64,000 nucleotides of DNA from Candidatus Anaerostipes excrementavium (GTDB lineage Bacteria > Bacillota > Clostridia > Lachnospirales > Lachnospiraceae). Location of the stretch: contig DXEM01000005.1 in the NCBI GenBank assembly GCA_019114985.1, positions 1 through 64,000 of the forward strand, read 5' to 3'. Positions 49,067 through 59,905 of this stretch are shown piece after piece; position 1 is the stretch's first letter; the number at the start of each line of letters is the position of its first letter. A model generated the notes under the pieces. The model saw nothing but the letters and a program-made list of their open reading frames with translations. It made no database searches and was not told the origin of the DNA. A program made the translations under genes and the position numbers.

Positions 49067-49241
49067 TTGTTGGAATGGGAAATATTTCCAATAATCGGAA
49101 TAAAAACTTCTTTAAGTGAGACGGTCGTATAGATTTTAAAAGGAGAAGATTGTTTGAAATCCGGTACATTGATTGATTTTCTTCGGCAAAAATCTTATGA
49201 TAATCATGAATGAGAAAAAAGAAAAGAAAGGAAGGCTTAAA

Positions 49242-50558
49242 ATGGCATTGTTTACATTTAGCGGCGGAGTACATCCGGATGATGGAAAAGAATATGCGAA
49301 AAATTCGCCAATCACCGAATATCTGCCAAAAGGAGATGTTGTTTTACCTGTAGGACAACATATCGGCGCCCCTGCGAAACCAATCGTAAGCAAGGGTGAT
49401 TATGTGCTTGCGGGTCAGAAAGTTGCAGAAGCTGGAGGATTTGTATCAGCGAATATCTTTAGTTCTGTTTCCGGAACCGTAAAATCGATTGAGCCAAGAG
49501 TAACTCCTGCGGGTACAAAGGTAAATGCAATCGTAATTGAGAATGACGGAGAATTTAAGGAGGCTGCATTTCAGGCAAAACCTTATGATTCCATGTCAAA
49601 AGAAGAGGTATTGGATGCAATCAAGGAAGCCGGTATCGTAGGTTTGGGAGGTGCCGGATTCCCGACGCATGTAAAATTGGCTCCAAAGAACCCGGATGAG
49701 ATCGAATACATCATTGTCAATGGCGCAGAGTGTGAACCTTATATCACAGGCGATTACCGGATTCTGATGGAAACACCGGAACTGGTCATTGAAGGACTGA
49801 ATATTGTACTGGATCTGTTCCCGAAGGCAAAAGGAATCATCGGAATTGAGGATAATAAAAAAGATGCGATTGCGAAGATGGAATCCCTTGTAAAAGGTGA
49901 CAGCAGAATCAGTGTTGCTCCTTTAAAAACAAAGTATCCACAGGGAGCGGAGCGTTCTTTAATCTACGCAACAACAGGCAGAAGCATCAATTCCAGCATG
50001 CTTCCGGCAGATGCGGGATGTATTGTAGATAACGTTGCAACGATTACAGCGATTAAAGAAGCAGTAAAAGACGGAAAACCTCTTTTCTCACGTGTTGTAA
50101 CAGTGACTGGGGATGCCATTGCGAATCCTGGCAACTTCCTGGTTCGTACAGGAACCAATGTGAACGAACTGATCGAAGCTGCAGGAGGATTTAAGAATCA
50201 GCCGGAAAAAGTAATTTCCGGAGGTCCGATGATGGGTATGGCAATGTTTACGACAGATGTACCGGCGGTCAAGACATTTTCATGTTTCCTGGCAATGACA
50301 AAAGATGAAGTCTCTGCCAATCAGCCAAGCAACTGTATCCGATGCGGAAGATGTGTCAGTGTCTGTCCGCAGAAGCTGATGCCGATGAAGTTATCTGTGC
50401 TTGCCGATCATCAGGAATTTGATGAATTTGAAAAGCTGCACGGAGCAGAATGCGTGGAGTGCGGATCTTGTTCTTATATCTGTCCGGCAAAACGTAATCT
50501 TGCCCAGTCTATGAAGACAGGTCGAAAACAGGTATTAGCAAACCGTAGAAAGAAATAA
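49242..50558 (+). CDS. rnfC: Rnf electron transport complex subunit C
   Basis: GGVHPDDGKE, GAGFPTHVKL, CIRCGRCVSVCP and CVECGSCSYICP. Confidence 0.95.
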   Translation: MALFTFSGGVHPDDGKEYAKNSPITEYLPKGDVVLPVGQHIGAPAKPIVSKGDYVLAGQKVAEAGGFVSANIFSSVSGTVKSIEPRVTPAGTKVNAIVIENDGEFKEAAFQAKPYDSMSKEEVLDAIKEAGIVGLGGAGFPTHVKLAPKNPDEIEYIIVNGAECEPYITGDYRILMETPELVIEGLNIVLDLFPKAKGIIGIEDNKKDAIAKMESLVKGDSRISVAPLKTKYPQGAERSLIYATTGRSINSSMLPADAGCIVDNVATITAIKEAVKDGKPLFSRVVTVTGDAIANPGNFLVRTGTNVNELIEAAGGFKNQPEKVISGGPMMGMAMFTTDVPAVKTFSCFLAMTKDEVSANQPSNCIRCGRCVSVCPQKLMPMKLSVLADHQEFDEFEKLHGAECVECGSCSYICPAKRNLAQSMKTGRKQVLANRRKK

Positions 50559-50573
50559 AGGAGAGAGATACAT

Positions 50574-51521
50574 ATGAGCGAATCATTATATCATGTGTCA
50601 GCCAACCCTCATGTCAGGGATCATGGCTCCACACAGAAGATTATGCTGGATGTCATAATCGCATTATTGCCCGCTACGATCTTTGGTATCTATATCTTTG
50701 GCGTGCCTGCGGCGAAAACGATTGTTATTTCCGTCGTTACCTGCGTTGCGGCAGAATATATTTACCAAAAACTGATGAAACAGCCGATTACCATACAGGA
50801 TCTGAGTGCTGCCCTGACCGGTCTTTTGCTGGCTCTGAATCTGCCGTCTGAAGTACCGTTTTGGATGCCGATCTTAGGTGGATTTTTTGCAATTATTGTT
50901 GTAAAACAGTTATTCGGAGGCTTGGGACAGAACTTTATGAACCCTGCGCTTGGTGCCAGATGTTTCCTGATGATTTCCTTCGCTGCAAGAATGACGACCT
51001 TTACTTATGATGGTGTGACGACAGCGACACCGATGGCTTCCTTAAAAGCAGGAGAAGCAGTCGATGTATTAAAATTATTCGAAGGATTTATTCCGGGTAC
51101 GATCGGAGAGACTTCTGCGCTCCTTCTGATCATCGGAGGAATTTATCTGGTTGCACGTAAGGTGATTTCACCGATTATTCCTTGTGTTTACGTTGCAACA
51201 GTTGCCGTTTTCGTAGCGATTTTCGGCGGACATGGCCTGGATCTTTCATTTATTGCGTCCCATTTGTTCGGAGGCGGATTGATGCTTGGTGCGATCTTCA
51301 TGGCAACTGACTATGTAACATCACCAATCACAGATAAAGGAAAAGTAATTTATGGAATAATTCTTGGTATTCTGACAGGCGTTTTCCGTTTGTTCGGACC
51401 AATGTCAGAGGGAGTTTCTTACTCTATCATTATTGCCAATATTTTGGTTCCTTTGATTGAGAAAGTAACCGTTCCTGTTCCGTTTGGAATTACAAAGAAG
51501 GGAGGAAAGAGCAATGAATAA
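50574..51521 (+). CDS. rnfD: Rnf complex subunit D
   Basis: SANPHVRDHGSTQKIMLDVIIALLPA, FMATDYVTSPITDKGK. Confidence 0.95.
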   Translation: MSESLYHVSANPHVRDHGSTQKIMLDVIIALLPATIFGIYIFGVPAAKTIVISVVTCVAAEYIYQKLMKQPITIQDLSAALTGLLLALNLPSEVPFWMPILGGFFAIIVVKQLFGGLGQNFMNPALGARCFLMISFAARMTTFTYDGVTTATPMASLKAGEAVDVLKLFEGFIPGTIGETSALLLIIGGIYLVARKVISPIIPCVYVATVAVFVAIFGGHGLDLSFIASHLFGGGLMLGAIFMATDYVTSPITDKGKVIYGIILGILTGVFRLFGPMSEGVSYSIIIANILVPLIEKVTVPVPFGITKKGGKSNE

Positions 51522-52125
51522 GAGCATTATTTCTGATTGTATCAAATTATGCGTTATCACTGTAATTGCCGGTTTCCTTCTTGGTCTGGTATATAACGTA
51601 ACCAAAGCGCCGATTGCGGCACAGCAGGAAAAAACAAAGCAAGAGGCTTACAAAGCTGTATTTGAAGACGCAGCAGAGTTTCAGGCAATGGACATCGATG
51701 AAAAAGATATTTCCAAAGTTCTTGATGAAAATGGATTGGGACAGAATACTATTACTGAGATTGCCGAGGCAGTAGACAAAGACGGAAATGTTATCGGACA
51801 TGTATTTTCCGTAACAAATCCGGAAGGCTATGGCGGTGATATCTCTCTTTCTGTAGGTGTAAGATCTGATGGAACCGTTAACGGATATGAGACACTGTCC
51901 ATCAGCGAAACGGCCGGTCTTGGTATGAAAGCAACAGAAGACGAGTTTAAGAGCAATTTCAAAAATAAAAAGGCAGATACATTTGAGGTCGTGAAAGATG
52001 GATCCGGAGCGAATGATGACGCTAAAGTGGATGCCATCAGCGGAGCGACAATTACAAGCCGTGCTGTGACCAGCGGTGTTAACAGCTGCGTCGCATACGC
52101 AAACAGCCTGAAGGGAGGGGAATAA
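51514..52125 (+). CDS. rnfG: Rnf complex subunit G (FMN-binding)
   Basis: FMN-binding domain with DAISGATITSRAVTSGVN. Confidence 0.94.
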   Translation: MNKSIISDCIKLCVITVIAGFLLGLVYNVTKAPIAAQQEKTKQEAYKAVFEDAAEFQAMDIDEKDISKVLDENGLGQNTITEIAEAVDKDGNVIGHVFSVTNPEGYGGDISLSVGVRSDGTVNGYETLSISETAGLGMKATEDEFKSNFKNKKADTFEVVKDGSGANDDAKVDAISGATITSRAVTSGVNSCVAYANSLKGGE

Positions 52126-52128
52126 AAC

Positions 52129-52842
52129 ATGAAAACAAATCCGATCGAGCGTTTGATCAACGGTATCATTAAAGAAAATCCAACCTTCGTTTTAACACTG
52201 GGTATGTGTCCGACGCTGGCGGTTACCACATCTGCGATCAATGGTGTAGGAATGGGACTTTCCACAACCGTCGTTTTGATGTTTTCCAACATGGTGATTT
52301 CCGCACTTCGGAACATTATTCCTGATCGTGCCAGAATCCCGGGATATATTGTAGTCATCGCGTCTCTGGTAACGATCGTGCAGTTTTTGCTGGAAGGATA
52401 TGTTCCATCTGTTTATTCTGCATTGGGACTTTATATTCCGCTGATCGTTGTAAACTGTATTATCCTTGGACGTGCAGAAGCATTTGCTGCAAAAAATAAT
52501 CCAATCAATTCTTTCTTTGACGGACTCGGAATGGGATTTGGATTTACCATTGCCCTGACTTTGATTGGAGCATTCCGAGAGATCCTGGGTGCAGGACAGA
52601 TCTTTGGCATGCAGGTGATGCCGGCGTCCTATGAGCCAATCACGATTTTCATTCTGGCGCCGGGAGCATTCTTTGTTCTGGCATGCCTGATTGCGGCTCA
52701 GAACAAGATCAGAAATAAGAAAATTGAGAAAGGTCTTCCGGTACATCCTTCTGCAGGATGCGGAGACTGTGCATCTTGCGGAAACCATGCCTGCGGTACA
52801 AGATTCTTTAATCTTGATGCGGATCAGAAGAAAGAAAATTAA
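52129..52842 (+). CDS. rnfE: Rnf complex subunit E
   Basis: NPTFVLTLGMCPTLAVTTSAINGVGMG. Confidence 0.95.
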   Translation: MKTNPIERLINGIIKENPTFVLTLGMCPTLAVTTSAINGVGMGLSTTVVLMFSNMVISALRNIIPDRARIPGYIVVIASLVTIVQFLLEGYVPSVYSALGLYIPLIVVNCIILGRAEAFAAKNNPINSFFDGLGMGFGFTIALTLIGAFREILGAGQIFGMQVMPASYEPITIFILAPGAFFVLACLIAAQNKIRNKKIEKGLPVHPSAGCGDCASCGNHACGTRFFNLDADQKKEN

Positions 52843-52853
52843 GGAGGATACAT

Positions 52854-53429
52854 ATGAAGGAATTATTGTTAATTGCCATAGGTTCAGCATTGGTAAATAA
52901 CGTTGTATTGAGCCAGTTCCTTGGATTATGTCCTTTCCTTGGTGTTTCTAAAAAAATAGAAACCGCAGGAGGAATGGGAGTTGCTGTAATCTTCGTTATT
53001 ACCATTGCATCAGCGGTAACGAATTTGATCTATACATTTATATTGGTGCCGACTGGTTTGGAATATCTGGATACCATCGTATTTATTTTAGTTATCGCGG
53101 CGCTTGTACAGTTCGTAGAATTGGTATTAAAGAAATCTATGCCTTCCTTATATGAGGCATTGGGAGTTTATCTTCCTTTGATTACAACGAACTGCGCGGT
53201 ACTTGGTGTCGCTTTGACAAATGTTCAGAATGGCTATGGGTTTGCAGCCAGTGTCATAAATGGAATCGGTATCTCTGTAGGATTTACGATTGCGATCGTA
53301 ATTCTGGCAGGTATCCGTGAGAGAAATGAACACAACAATATACCGGAATCTTTTAAAGGAATGCCGATTACTCTCGTAACCGCCGGGCTGATGGCAATCG
53401 CTTTCTTTGGATTCTCAGGAATCATATAG
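52854..53429 (+). CDS. rnfA: Rnf complex subunit A
   Basis: LVNNVVLSQFLGLCPFLGVSKK, YLPLITTNCAVLGVAL. Confidence 0.95.
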   Translation: MKELLLIAIGSALVNNVVLSQFLGLCPFLGVSKKIETAGGMGVAVIFVITIASAVTNLIYTFILVPTGLEYLDTIVFILVIAALVQFVELVLKKSMPSLYEALGVYLPLITTNCAVLGVALTNVQNGYGFAASVINGIGISVGFTIAIVILAGIRERNEHNNIPESFKGMPITLVTAGLMAIAFFGFSGII

Positions 53430-53441
53430 GAGGTAGATGGA

Positions 53442-54266
53442 ATGGATGTAACAGCGATTATTCTGGCGGCTGTTGTCGTTGGAGGAACCGGACTGATCAT
53501 TGCGATACTGCTTGGAATTGCTTCCGAGAAATTTAAAGTTCCTGTTGACGAAAAAGAGGTTGCGATTCGAGCAGAGCTTCCAGGAAATAACTGCGGAGGA
53601 TGTGGTTATGCAGGATGTGACGGACTTGCAGCAGCAATCGCAGCAGGAGAGGCACCGGTCAATGCATGTCCGGTCGGCGGAGCGCCAGTGGCAGAGAAAA
53701 TCAGCGAAATCATGGGTGTAGAAGCCGGAGATTTTGTAAAAATGACAGCATTTGTAAAATGTGCCGGAACTTGTGAAAAAGCCGGAGATAAATTCAAATA
53801 TACCGGAATCGAGACTTGTATCGATGCGGCAAACGTACCGGGCGGCGGACCAAAAGGATGCGAATACGGATGCATCGGTTATGGAAGCTGTGCAGATGTT
53901 TGTCCGGAAGATGCGATTTCTATTATCAACGGAGTGGCATATGTGGATCAGGAAGCATGTGTTGCATGCGGCAAATGTGCGGATATCTGTCCAAAAGGAC
54001 TGATCGAACTGGTGCCGTATGATAAGAAATGCCGTGTACAGTGCAGTTCCAAAGACTTTGGAAAAGCCGTAATGTCTGTATGTTCTGCCGGATGTATCGG
54101 ATGCCGTGCCTGCGAAAGAGCCTGCAAGTTAGGTGCGATTACCGTAGAAAACAATATTGCGAAGATCGATTATGACAAATGTGTAGGCTGCGGATTATGT
54201 GCCGCAAAATGTCCGAAAGGCATTATCACAGGCAAGAGAGAACAGCCAAAGAAAAAAGAAGCATAA
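53442..54266 (+). CDS. rnfB: Rnf complex subunit B (multi-[4Fe-4S])
   Basis: LPGNNCGGCGYAGCDGLA plus several CxxCxxC motifs. Confidence 0.95.
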   Translation: MDVTAIILAAVVVGGTGLIIAILLGIASEKFKVPVDEKEVAIRAELPGNNCGGCGYAGCDGLAAAIAAGEAPVNACPVGGAPVAEKISEIMGVEAGDFVKMTAFVKCAGTCEKAGDKFKYTGIETCIDAANVPGGGPKGCEYGCIGYGSCADVCPEDAISIINGVAYVDQEACVACGKCADICPKGLIELVPYDKKCRVQCSSKDFGKAVMSVCSAGCIGCRACERACKLGAITVENNIAKIDYDKCVGCGLCAAKCPKGIITGKREQPKKKEA

Positions 54267-54278
54267 CAAAAAATATGG

Positions 54279-54317
54279 GAAAAGAGAAGTCTGTCAGAGA
54301 TTTCTCTTTTCTTTCAT
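54279..54317 (+). terminator. Intrinsic terminator after rnf operon
   Basis: GAAAAGAGAA...TTCTCTTTTC followed by TTTCATTTT. Confidence 0.8.
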
Positions 54318-54365
54318 TTTGAGGAGAAAAGAGGAATAGATTATAAAAAAAGCAGGATGGTTCCT

Positions 54366-54617
54366 ATGAAGTTTCTTGAGCTGCGGCAAAAAGATGTGAT
54401 TAACTGTAATACAGGAGAAAAACTGGGGTTTGTCATTGACTTGGAGTTTGAACCGAAAAGCGGCTGTATTACCTGCCTGATTGTCCCGCGCATCGGGAAG
54501 GGAATCCGGTGTTTTGGCAGAAACCAAGTATTTCGCATTCCCTATAAATGTGTGGTAAGAATCGGAAGAGATACGGTGCTGGTAGATATTGATGAAAAAC
54601 AGTGTTTGAAGTCATAA
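54366..54617 (+). CDS. YlmC/YmxH family (PRC-barrel) sporulation-associated protein
   Basis: LRQKDVINCNTGEKLGFVIDLEFEPKSGCITCLIVP. Confidence 0.85.
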   Translation: MKFLELRQKDVINCNTGEKLGFVIDLEFEPKSGCITCLIVPRIGKGIRCFGRNQVFRIPYKCVVRIGRDTVLVDIDEKQCLKS

Positions 54618-54664
54618 TTGAAAAATGATATACTGCAAGCAGAGAAAATTGGAGGTATAAGAAG

Positions 54665-55114
54665 ATGAAGTGTCCATACTGCGGAAGTGAAAGCTCCAGA
54701 GTCGTCGATTCCAGACCGTCAGAGGATTTGAATGCGATTCGAAGAAGAAGACAGTGCGATGACTGTGGAAAGCGATTTACAACCTATGAAAAGATTGAGA
54801 CAGAACCATTGACGGTAATCAAGAAAGATAAGAGAAGACAGCCATTTGACCGGAATAAGATTCGTCATGGAATTGCCCAGTCTTGTTATAAACTTCCTGT
54901 TTCCATCGATCAGATCGATCAGGCCGTGGATGAGATCGAGGCAAAGGTTTATAATCTGGGATTAAGAGAAGTGGAGACATCCCAGATCGGAGAAATTGTC
55001 ATGGATAAGATCAAAGATCTGGATGAGGTCGCTTATGTGCGATTTGCGGCGATTTATCGTGAATTTAAAGATGTGAATACATTTATGAGCGAGCTGAAGA
55101 AATTATTAAAATAA
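54665..55114 (+). CDS. nrdR: Transcriptional repressor NrdR
   Basis: MKCPYCGSESSRVVDSRPSEDLNAIRRRRQCDDCGKRFTTYE. Confidence 0.97.
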   Translation: MKCPYCGSESSRVVDSRPSEDLNAIRRRRQCDDCGKRFTTYEKIETEPLTVIKKDKRRQPFDRNKIRHGIAQSCYKLPVSIDQIDQAVDEIEAKVYNLGLREVETSQIGEIVMDKIKDLDEVAYVRFAAIYREFKDVNTFMSELKKLLK

Positions 55115-55186
55115 TTGTAAATATTTTCCTGATATGATAATATAATACTATCATTTTGGAGCCTTCCGGGAAGGAAGGAGTCGATT

Positions 55187-56692
55187 ATGTTGTATCAGGA
55201 AGTCCTTAGCGGCATCGTAAGCGGTGTTGAAGGTCAGTTGATTCATGTTGAAATTGAGATTCGAAACGGTCTGCCGTATTTTATTATGGTAGGCTATCTG
55301 TCCAAAGAAGCGGCAGAAGCAAAGGAGCGTGTTGCGTCTGCCATGCGTTCCATCGGACACCCGCTCCCGTCCATGCGTATTACGGTGAATTTATCACCTG
55401 CCAATATAAGAAAGAAAGGTACAGCATTTGATTTCCCGATTGCTGTGGCCTTTTTGGCATGCCTAGGATTGATTCCGGCCTCTGAATTAAAAGATATCTG
55501 TGTTCTTGGAGAACTCGGTTTAAATGGCAGGATCCACGGAACAAGAAATTGTCTTCCGATTGTCCTGGAAGCCAAAAAGCAGGGGATCCGGCGTTTTTTT
55601 ATTGCGGCGGAAGACCAGGATTCTGTCGATGCAATCGAAGGTATCGAGATCATTTTAATGAACAGGCTGTCCGATGTACTGGAATATTTTCAAGGGAGAA
55701 AGCCCAGGATGCTTCGGAGGAAAAGGTTGGGGGAATCGGTACCGGAAGCGGAAGACTTTTATGATATGAAAGGGCAGGAACATCTAAAAAGAGCCATAGA
55801 GATTGCGGTGACCGGGAGACACCACCTGCTGTTGATCGGATCTCCTGGCTCGGGGAAAACGATGGCGATTAAGCGGATTCCTTCGATTTTATATCCTCTG
55901 ACAGATAGAGAACGGTTTGAAGTTCAGAGCATTTATGACGCTTCCGGGATTCCGAGAAAGATTGCAGATCCCAGGCGGCCTTTTCGAGAACCGCATTCGT
56001 CCATTCCTTTTACCGCTTTGCTGGGAGGGGGCAGGGACCCGCGAGCCGGGGAAATCACGCTGGCACATCGAGGAATTCTCGTATTAGATGAATTAATGGA
56101 ATTCCGCAGGGAATGTCTGGACGCACTCAGACAGCCGTTGGAAGAAAAGCAGATACAGATGAGCCGCTTGGATAGGAATTATGTCTTTCCGGCGGATTTT
56201 CAATTGATAGCGGCAATGAATCCATGTCCTTGTGGATTTGCCCTGGAAGATGGCAAGTGCAGATGCAGTCTCGCACAAAAACAGCGTTATCTGCACAAAT
56301 TATCCGGTCCGCTTCTGGATCGTTTTGACATGGTGCTCACTGTGAGAGAAGAGAGTGAAGATCTTAGAGGAACACGGGAAACTTCCAAGGCCATAAGAGA
56401 GAGAATCCGGAATAATGTAGCGTTAGAGCATCAGGCGCTTGCAGGAACAGGATATTCTTTCTTCAGTGAGATCAAACAAAGAGACATTGAAAAGATTGGT
56501 AAGATTGCAGATGAAGGAATGGAATTTCTGCAAAAGGCATATGATTTAAAAAAAATAACAAAGCGGGGAGCTGATAAGATTCTTCGGCTTGCCATGACCA
56601 TTGCTCTGATCGATGGAACAGACGAGATTCTCCTGCCTCATATAGCAGAAGCGATGACATTCCGCAATACAGAGTTCGTGCGGGAGGGATAG
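55187..56692 (+). CDS. YifB/ComM family Mg-chelatase-like AAA ATPase
   Basis: VEIEIRNGLPYFIMVGYLSKEAAEAKERVASA, GSPGSGKTMAIKRIPSILYPL, AMNPCPCG. Confidence 0.94.
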   Translation: MLYQEVLSGIVSGVEGQLIHVEIEIRNGLPYFIMVGYLSKEAAEAKERVASAMRSIGHPLPSMRITVNLSPANIRKKGTAFDFPIAVAFLACLGLIPASELKDICVLGELGLNGRIHGTRNCLPIVLEAKKQGIRRFFIAAEDQDSVDAIEGIEIILMNRLSDVLEYFQGRKPRMLRRKRLGESVPEAEDFYDMKGQEHLKRAIEIAVTGRHHLLLIGSPGSGKTMAIKRIPSILYPLTDRERFEVQSIYDASGIPRKIADPRRPFREPHSSIPFTALLGGGRDPRAGEITLAHRGILVLDELMEFRRECLDALRQPLEEKQIQMSRLDRNYVFPADFQLIAAMNPCPCGFALEDGKCRCSLAQKQRYLHKLSGPLLDRFDMVLTVREESEDLRGTRETSKAIRERIRNNVALEHQALAGTGYSFFSEIKQRDIEKIGKIADEGMEFLQKAYDLKKITKRGADKILRLAMTIALIDGTDEILLPHIAEAMTFRNTEFVREG

Positions 56693-56695
56693 GCG

Positions 56696-57787
56696 ATGGA
56701 AGATAAATTATACTGGTATTGGTTATCGGCTATATCCGGGATTTCCTGCAGAAAGCAGCATCAGCTGATGAAAGTATTCCTGCATCCAAAAGAACTATTT
56801 CTCACACCTTCTCATATAATAGAAGAAAAAATAACAAGAAAGATCCTGCCTCGATTTTTGGAAAGCCGAAGGGAAGATCTGATTCAAAAGAGTTATGATG
56901 CTTTGGAAAAACAGCAGATACAATTCCTTTTATACAACGAAACGGAATACCCGAGACGCCTGAAAAAGATTTATGATTATCCCTATGGAATGTTTCGGAA
57001 GGGACAAGCATGGGAAGAGAAAGCCTTGACGATTGCAGTGGTTGGTTCCAGAAATCCAACCGCTTACGGAATGGAAGTGACAAAGTATCTGTCCCGGGAA
57101 TTAACGAAGCTGGGTGTGGGGATTGTAAGCGGTCTTGCGAAAGGAATCGATGGGGCCGCCCATCGGGGCGCTTGCATCATCCAAGGCTCGACCGTGGGAA
57201 TCTTAGGCTGCGGCATTGATCGGATCTATCCATGGGACAATTATCAGCTGTTTTATGAGATGTACGAGACGCAGACTGTCTTTTCGGAATATCCGCCGGG
57301 AACAGCGCCCAATCCATGGCGTTTCCCGGAGCGGAATCGAATCATCAGCGGTATGAGCGATGGAATTCTAGTTACGGAGGCGGAAGAAAAAAGCGGATCT
57401 TTAATCACAGCGGATTTGGGATTGGAACAAAATAAAGAGATTTTTGCGGTGCCGGGACCGATTACTTCGAAGAAACATGAGGGCTGCCATGGGCTGATTA
57501 AACAAGGGGCAAAACTTACGGAGACAGTAGAAGATATCCTCTCTGAATTCCCGAATTTCACAAAATCTTCGAAAAACATCCGGCATTTTCAGAAAAAATC
57601 TCTTGCGAACCCAGAAAAAAAGGTGTATGATGTGGTAGATTTGTATCCGAGACACTTAGATGAAATCGCCGGCGCCGCAAAACTTTCTTTTGGCGAAACG
57701 GCTGCTGCTTTATTCTATTTGGAGTCGGAAGGATATGTAAAACAAATCCACCAAAATATCTATATAAAAAATATTTACAAGGGGTAA
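56696..57787 (+). CDS. dprA: DNA-processing protein DprA
   Basis: VGSRNPTAYG, VSGLAKGIDGAAHRGA, C-terminal winged helix. Confidence 0.95.
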   Translation: MEDKLYWYWLSAISGISCRKQHQLMKVFLHPKELFLTPSHIIEEKITRKILPRFLESRREDLIQKSYDALEKQQIQFLLYNETEYPRRLKKIYDYPYGMFRKGQAWEEKALTIAVVGSRNPTAYGMEVTKYLSRELTKLGVGIVSGLAKGIDGAAHRGACIIQGSTVGILGCGIDRIYPWDNYQLFYEMYETQTVFSEYPPGTAPNPWRFPERNRIISGMSDGILVTEAEEKSGSLITADLGLEQNKEIFAVPGPITSKKHEGCHGLIKQGAKLTETVEDILSEFPNFTKSSKNIRHFQKKSLANPEKKVYDVVDLYPRHLDEIAGAAKLSFGETAAALFYLESEGYVKQIHQNIYIKNIYKG

Positions 57788-57793
57788 TTGTAT

Positions 57794-59890
57794 ATGCCAA
57801 AATATTTAGTTATTGTCGAATCACCGGCAAAAGCAAAGACAATTAAAAAATTCCTTGGTAAAAATTATGAAGTAATGGCATCCAACGGACATGTGCGTGA
57901 CCTTCCGAAAAGTACGCTGGGTGTAGATATTGAAAATGACTTTGAACCAAAATATATTACGATCCGAGGAAAAGGGGAAGTACTGGCTGCTTTGAGAAAA
58001 GCAGTGAAGAAAGCAGATAAAGTATATCTCGCAACTGACCCGGACCGGGAAGGAGAAGCCATTTCCTGGCATCTTTATCACGCTTTGAAACTGGAAAACA
58101 AAAAGTGCAGCCGAATTACCTTTAACGAGATTACAAAATCTGCAGTGAAGGATTCGATCAAGCATGCACGGGAGATTGATATGAATCTGGTCGATGCCCA
58201 GCAAGCCAGGAGAGTGTTGGACCGTATCGTTGGATATCAGATCAGTCCGATTCTTTGGGCAAAGATCAAGCGAGGATTAAGCGCCGGGCGCGTACAGTCC
58301 GTAGCCCTTCGGTTAATCTGTGACCGGGAAGAAGAGATCAATCTTTTTATTCCGCAGGAATACTGGTCCTTAACAGCGCTTCTTGATATGAAAGGAGCCA
58401 AAAAGCCTTTGGAGGCAAAATTTGTTGGGAACCGGGACGGCAAGATGGAGATTCATAGTAAGGAAGAGATGGAACAGCTGCTTTCTGATCTGGAAGGAAA
58501 AGAATTTAAAGTAGATAGCATCAAAGTAAGCGAACGCCTGAAGAAGAATCCGCTTCCGTTTACAACCAGCACCATGCAGCAAGATGCTGCCAGCAAATTA
58601 AACTTTGCAACACAGAAAACGATGCGGATCGCCCAGCAGCTTTATGAAGGCGTCGATATCAAAGGAAAAGGCACCGTAGGTTTGATTACCTATCTTCGTA
58701 CCGATTCCACCCGTATTTCCGTTGAGGCAGATGCCAATGCAAAGAATTACATTACAGAGCATTACGGAGAACAGTACATCGGAAAAGCTGCGATTGCGAA
58801 GAAAGATGATAAGAAGGTTCAGGATGCCCATGAAGCGATCCGTCCGACGGATATGAGTTTGTCGCCGGCAAGCATCAAAGAACAGCTTTCAAGAGATCAG
58901 TTCCGTCTGTATCAGCTGATTTGGAACCGCTTTCTCGCAAGCCGTATGGCGCCTGCCAGATATGAGAATACTTCTGTGAAAATCAGTGCGGGAGAATATC
59001 GATTCAGCGCATCTGCATCCAAGATTGCATTTGATGGATTCCTATCCGTTTATAATATCAATAATGAGAAATCCGAAGGAAATGGAATGATCAAATCCAT
59101 TGATAAGGATACGGAATTAAAACTCCATGATTATGAAAGCAAACAGCACTTTACACAGCCGCCGGCTCATTATACGGAAGCATCTCTCGTTCGAACGCTG
59201 GAAGAGCTTGGAATCGGAAGGCCGAGTACGTATGCGCCGACGATTTCAACGATTGTTGCAAGACGGTATGTGGTAAAAGAGAAAAAGAATCTGTATGTAA
59301 CGGAGCTTGGAGAAGCCGTCAACAGCATGATGAAAAAAGCATTTTCATCCATTGTGGATGTGAACTTTACAGCCATGATGGAAGGGCTTCTCGATATGGT
59401 GGAAGAAGGCAAAGTCAGGTGGAAATCGGTTATCGAGAACTTCTATCCGGATTTTGAAATTGCAGTCAAGAGTGCGGAAAAAGAACTGGAAAAAGTCAAG
59501 ATCGAAGATGAAGTAACAGATGTTATCTGCGATCAATGCGGAAGGAACATGGTTGTAAAATACGGACCATACGGAAAATTTCTGGCATGCCCGGGATTCC
59601 CGGAATGCCGCAGCACCAAACCTCATTTTGAGAAGGTCGGAGTTCCATGTCCTCTCTGCGGCGGGGAAGTCGTTCTTAAGAAGACGAAAAAGGGCCGGAA
59701 GTATTACGGATGCGAAAATAATCCGGAATGTGATTTTATTTCATGGCAAAAGCCTTCTACTATAAAATGCGAAAAGTGTGGAAGCTATATGATTGAGAAA
59801 GGCAAGAAACTTGTATGTTCTAATAAAGAATGCGGCTATGTATGCAGTCGTCCCGAAGAAAGCAAACAGGAACAAGCCTCTGCAAATTAA
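57794..59890 (+). CDS. topA: DNA topoisomerase I
   Basis: LVIVESPAKAKTIKKFLGKNYEV, RVQSVALRLICDRE, C-terminal zinc ribbons. Confidence 0.97.
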   Translation: MPKYLVIVESPAKAKTIKKFLGKNYEVMASNGHVRDLPKSTLGVDIENDFEPKYITIRGKGEVLAALRKAVKKADKVYLATDPDREGEAISWHLYHALKLENKKCSRITFNEITKSAVKDSIKHAREIDMNLVDAQQARRVLDRIVGYQISPILWAKIKRGLSAGRVQSVALRLICDREEEINLFIPQEYWSLTALLDMKGAKKPLEAKFVGNRDGKMEIHSKEEMEQLLSDLEGKEFKVDSIKVSERLKKNPLPFTTSTMQQDAASKLNFATQKTMRIAQQLYEGVDIKGKGTVGLITYLRTDSTRISVEADANAKNYITEHYGEQYIGKAAIAKKDDKKVQDAHEAIRPTDMSLSPASIKEQLSRDQFRLYQLIWNRFLASRMAPARYENTSVKISAGEYRFSASASKIAFDGFLSVYNINNEKSEGNGMIKSIDKDTELKLHDYESKQHFTQPPAHYTEASLVRTLEELGIGRPSTYAPTISTIVARRYVVKEKKNLYVTELGEAVNSMMKKAFSSIVDVNFTAMMEGLLDMVEEGKVRWKSVIENFYPDFEIAVKSAEKELEKVKIEDEVTDVICDQCGRNMVVKYGPYGKFLACPGFPECRSTKPHFEKVGVPCPLCGGEVVLKKTKKGRKYYGCENNPECDFISWQKPSTIKCEKCGSYMIEKGKKLVCSNKECGYVCSRPEESKQEQASAN

Positions 59891-59905
59891 GGAGATAAGA
59901 CATAT

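Noticed and set aside
52192-52890. 232-aa minus-strand ORF
   Set aside because: Antisense to rnfE. Low-complexity N/H/R/S/Q-rich translation.
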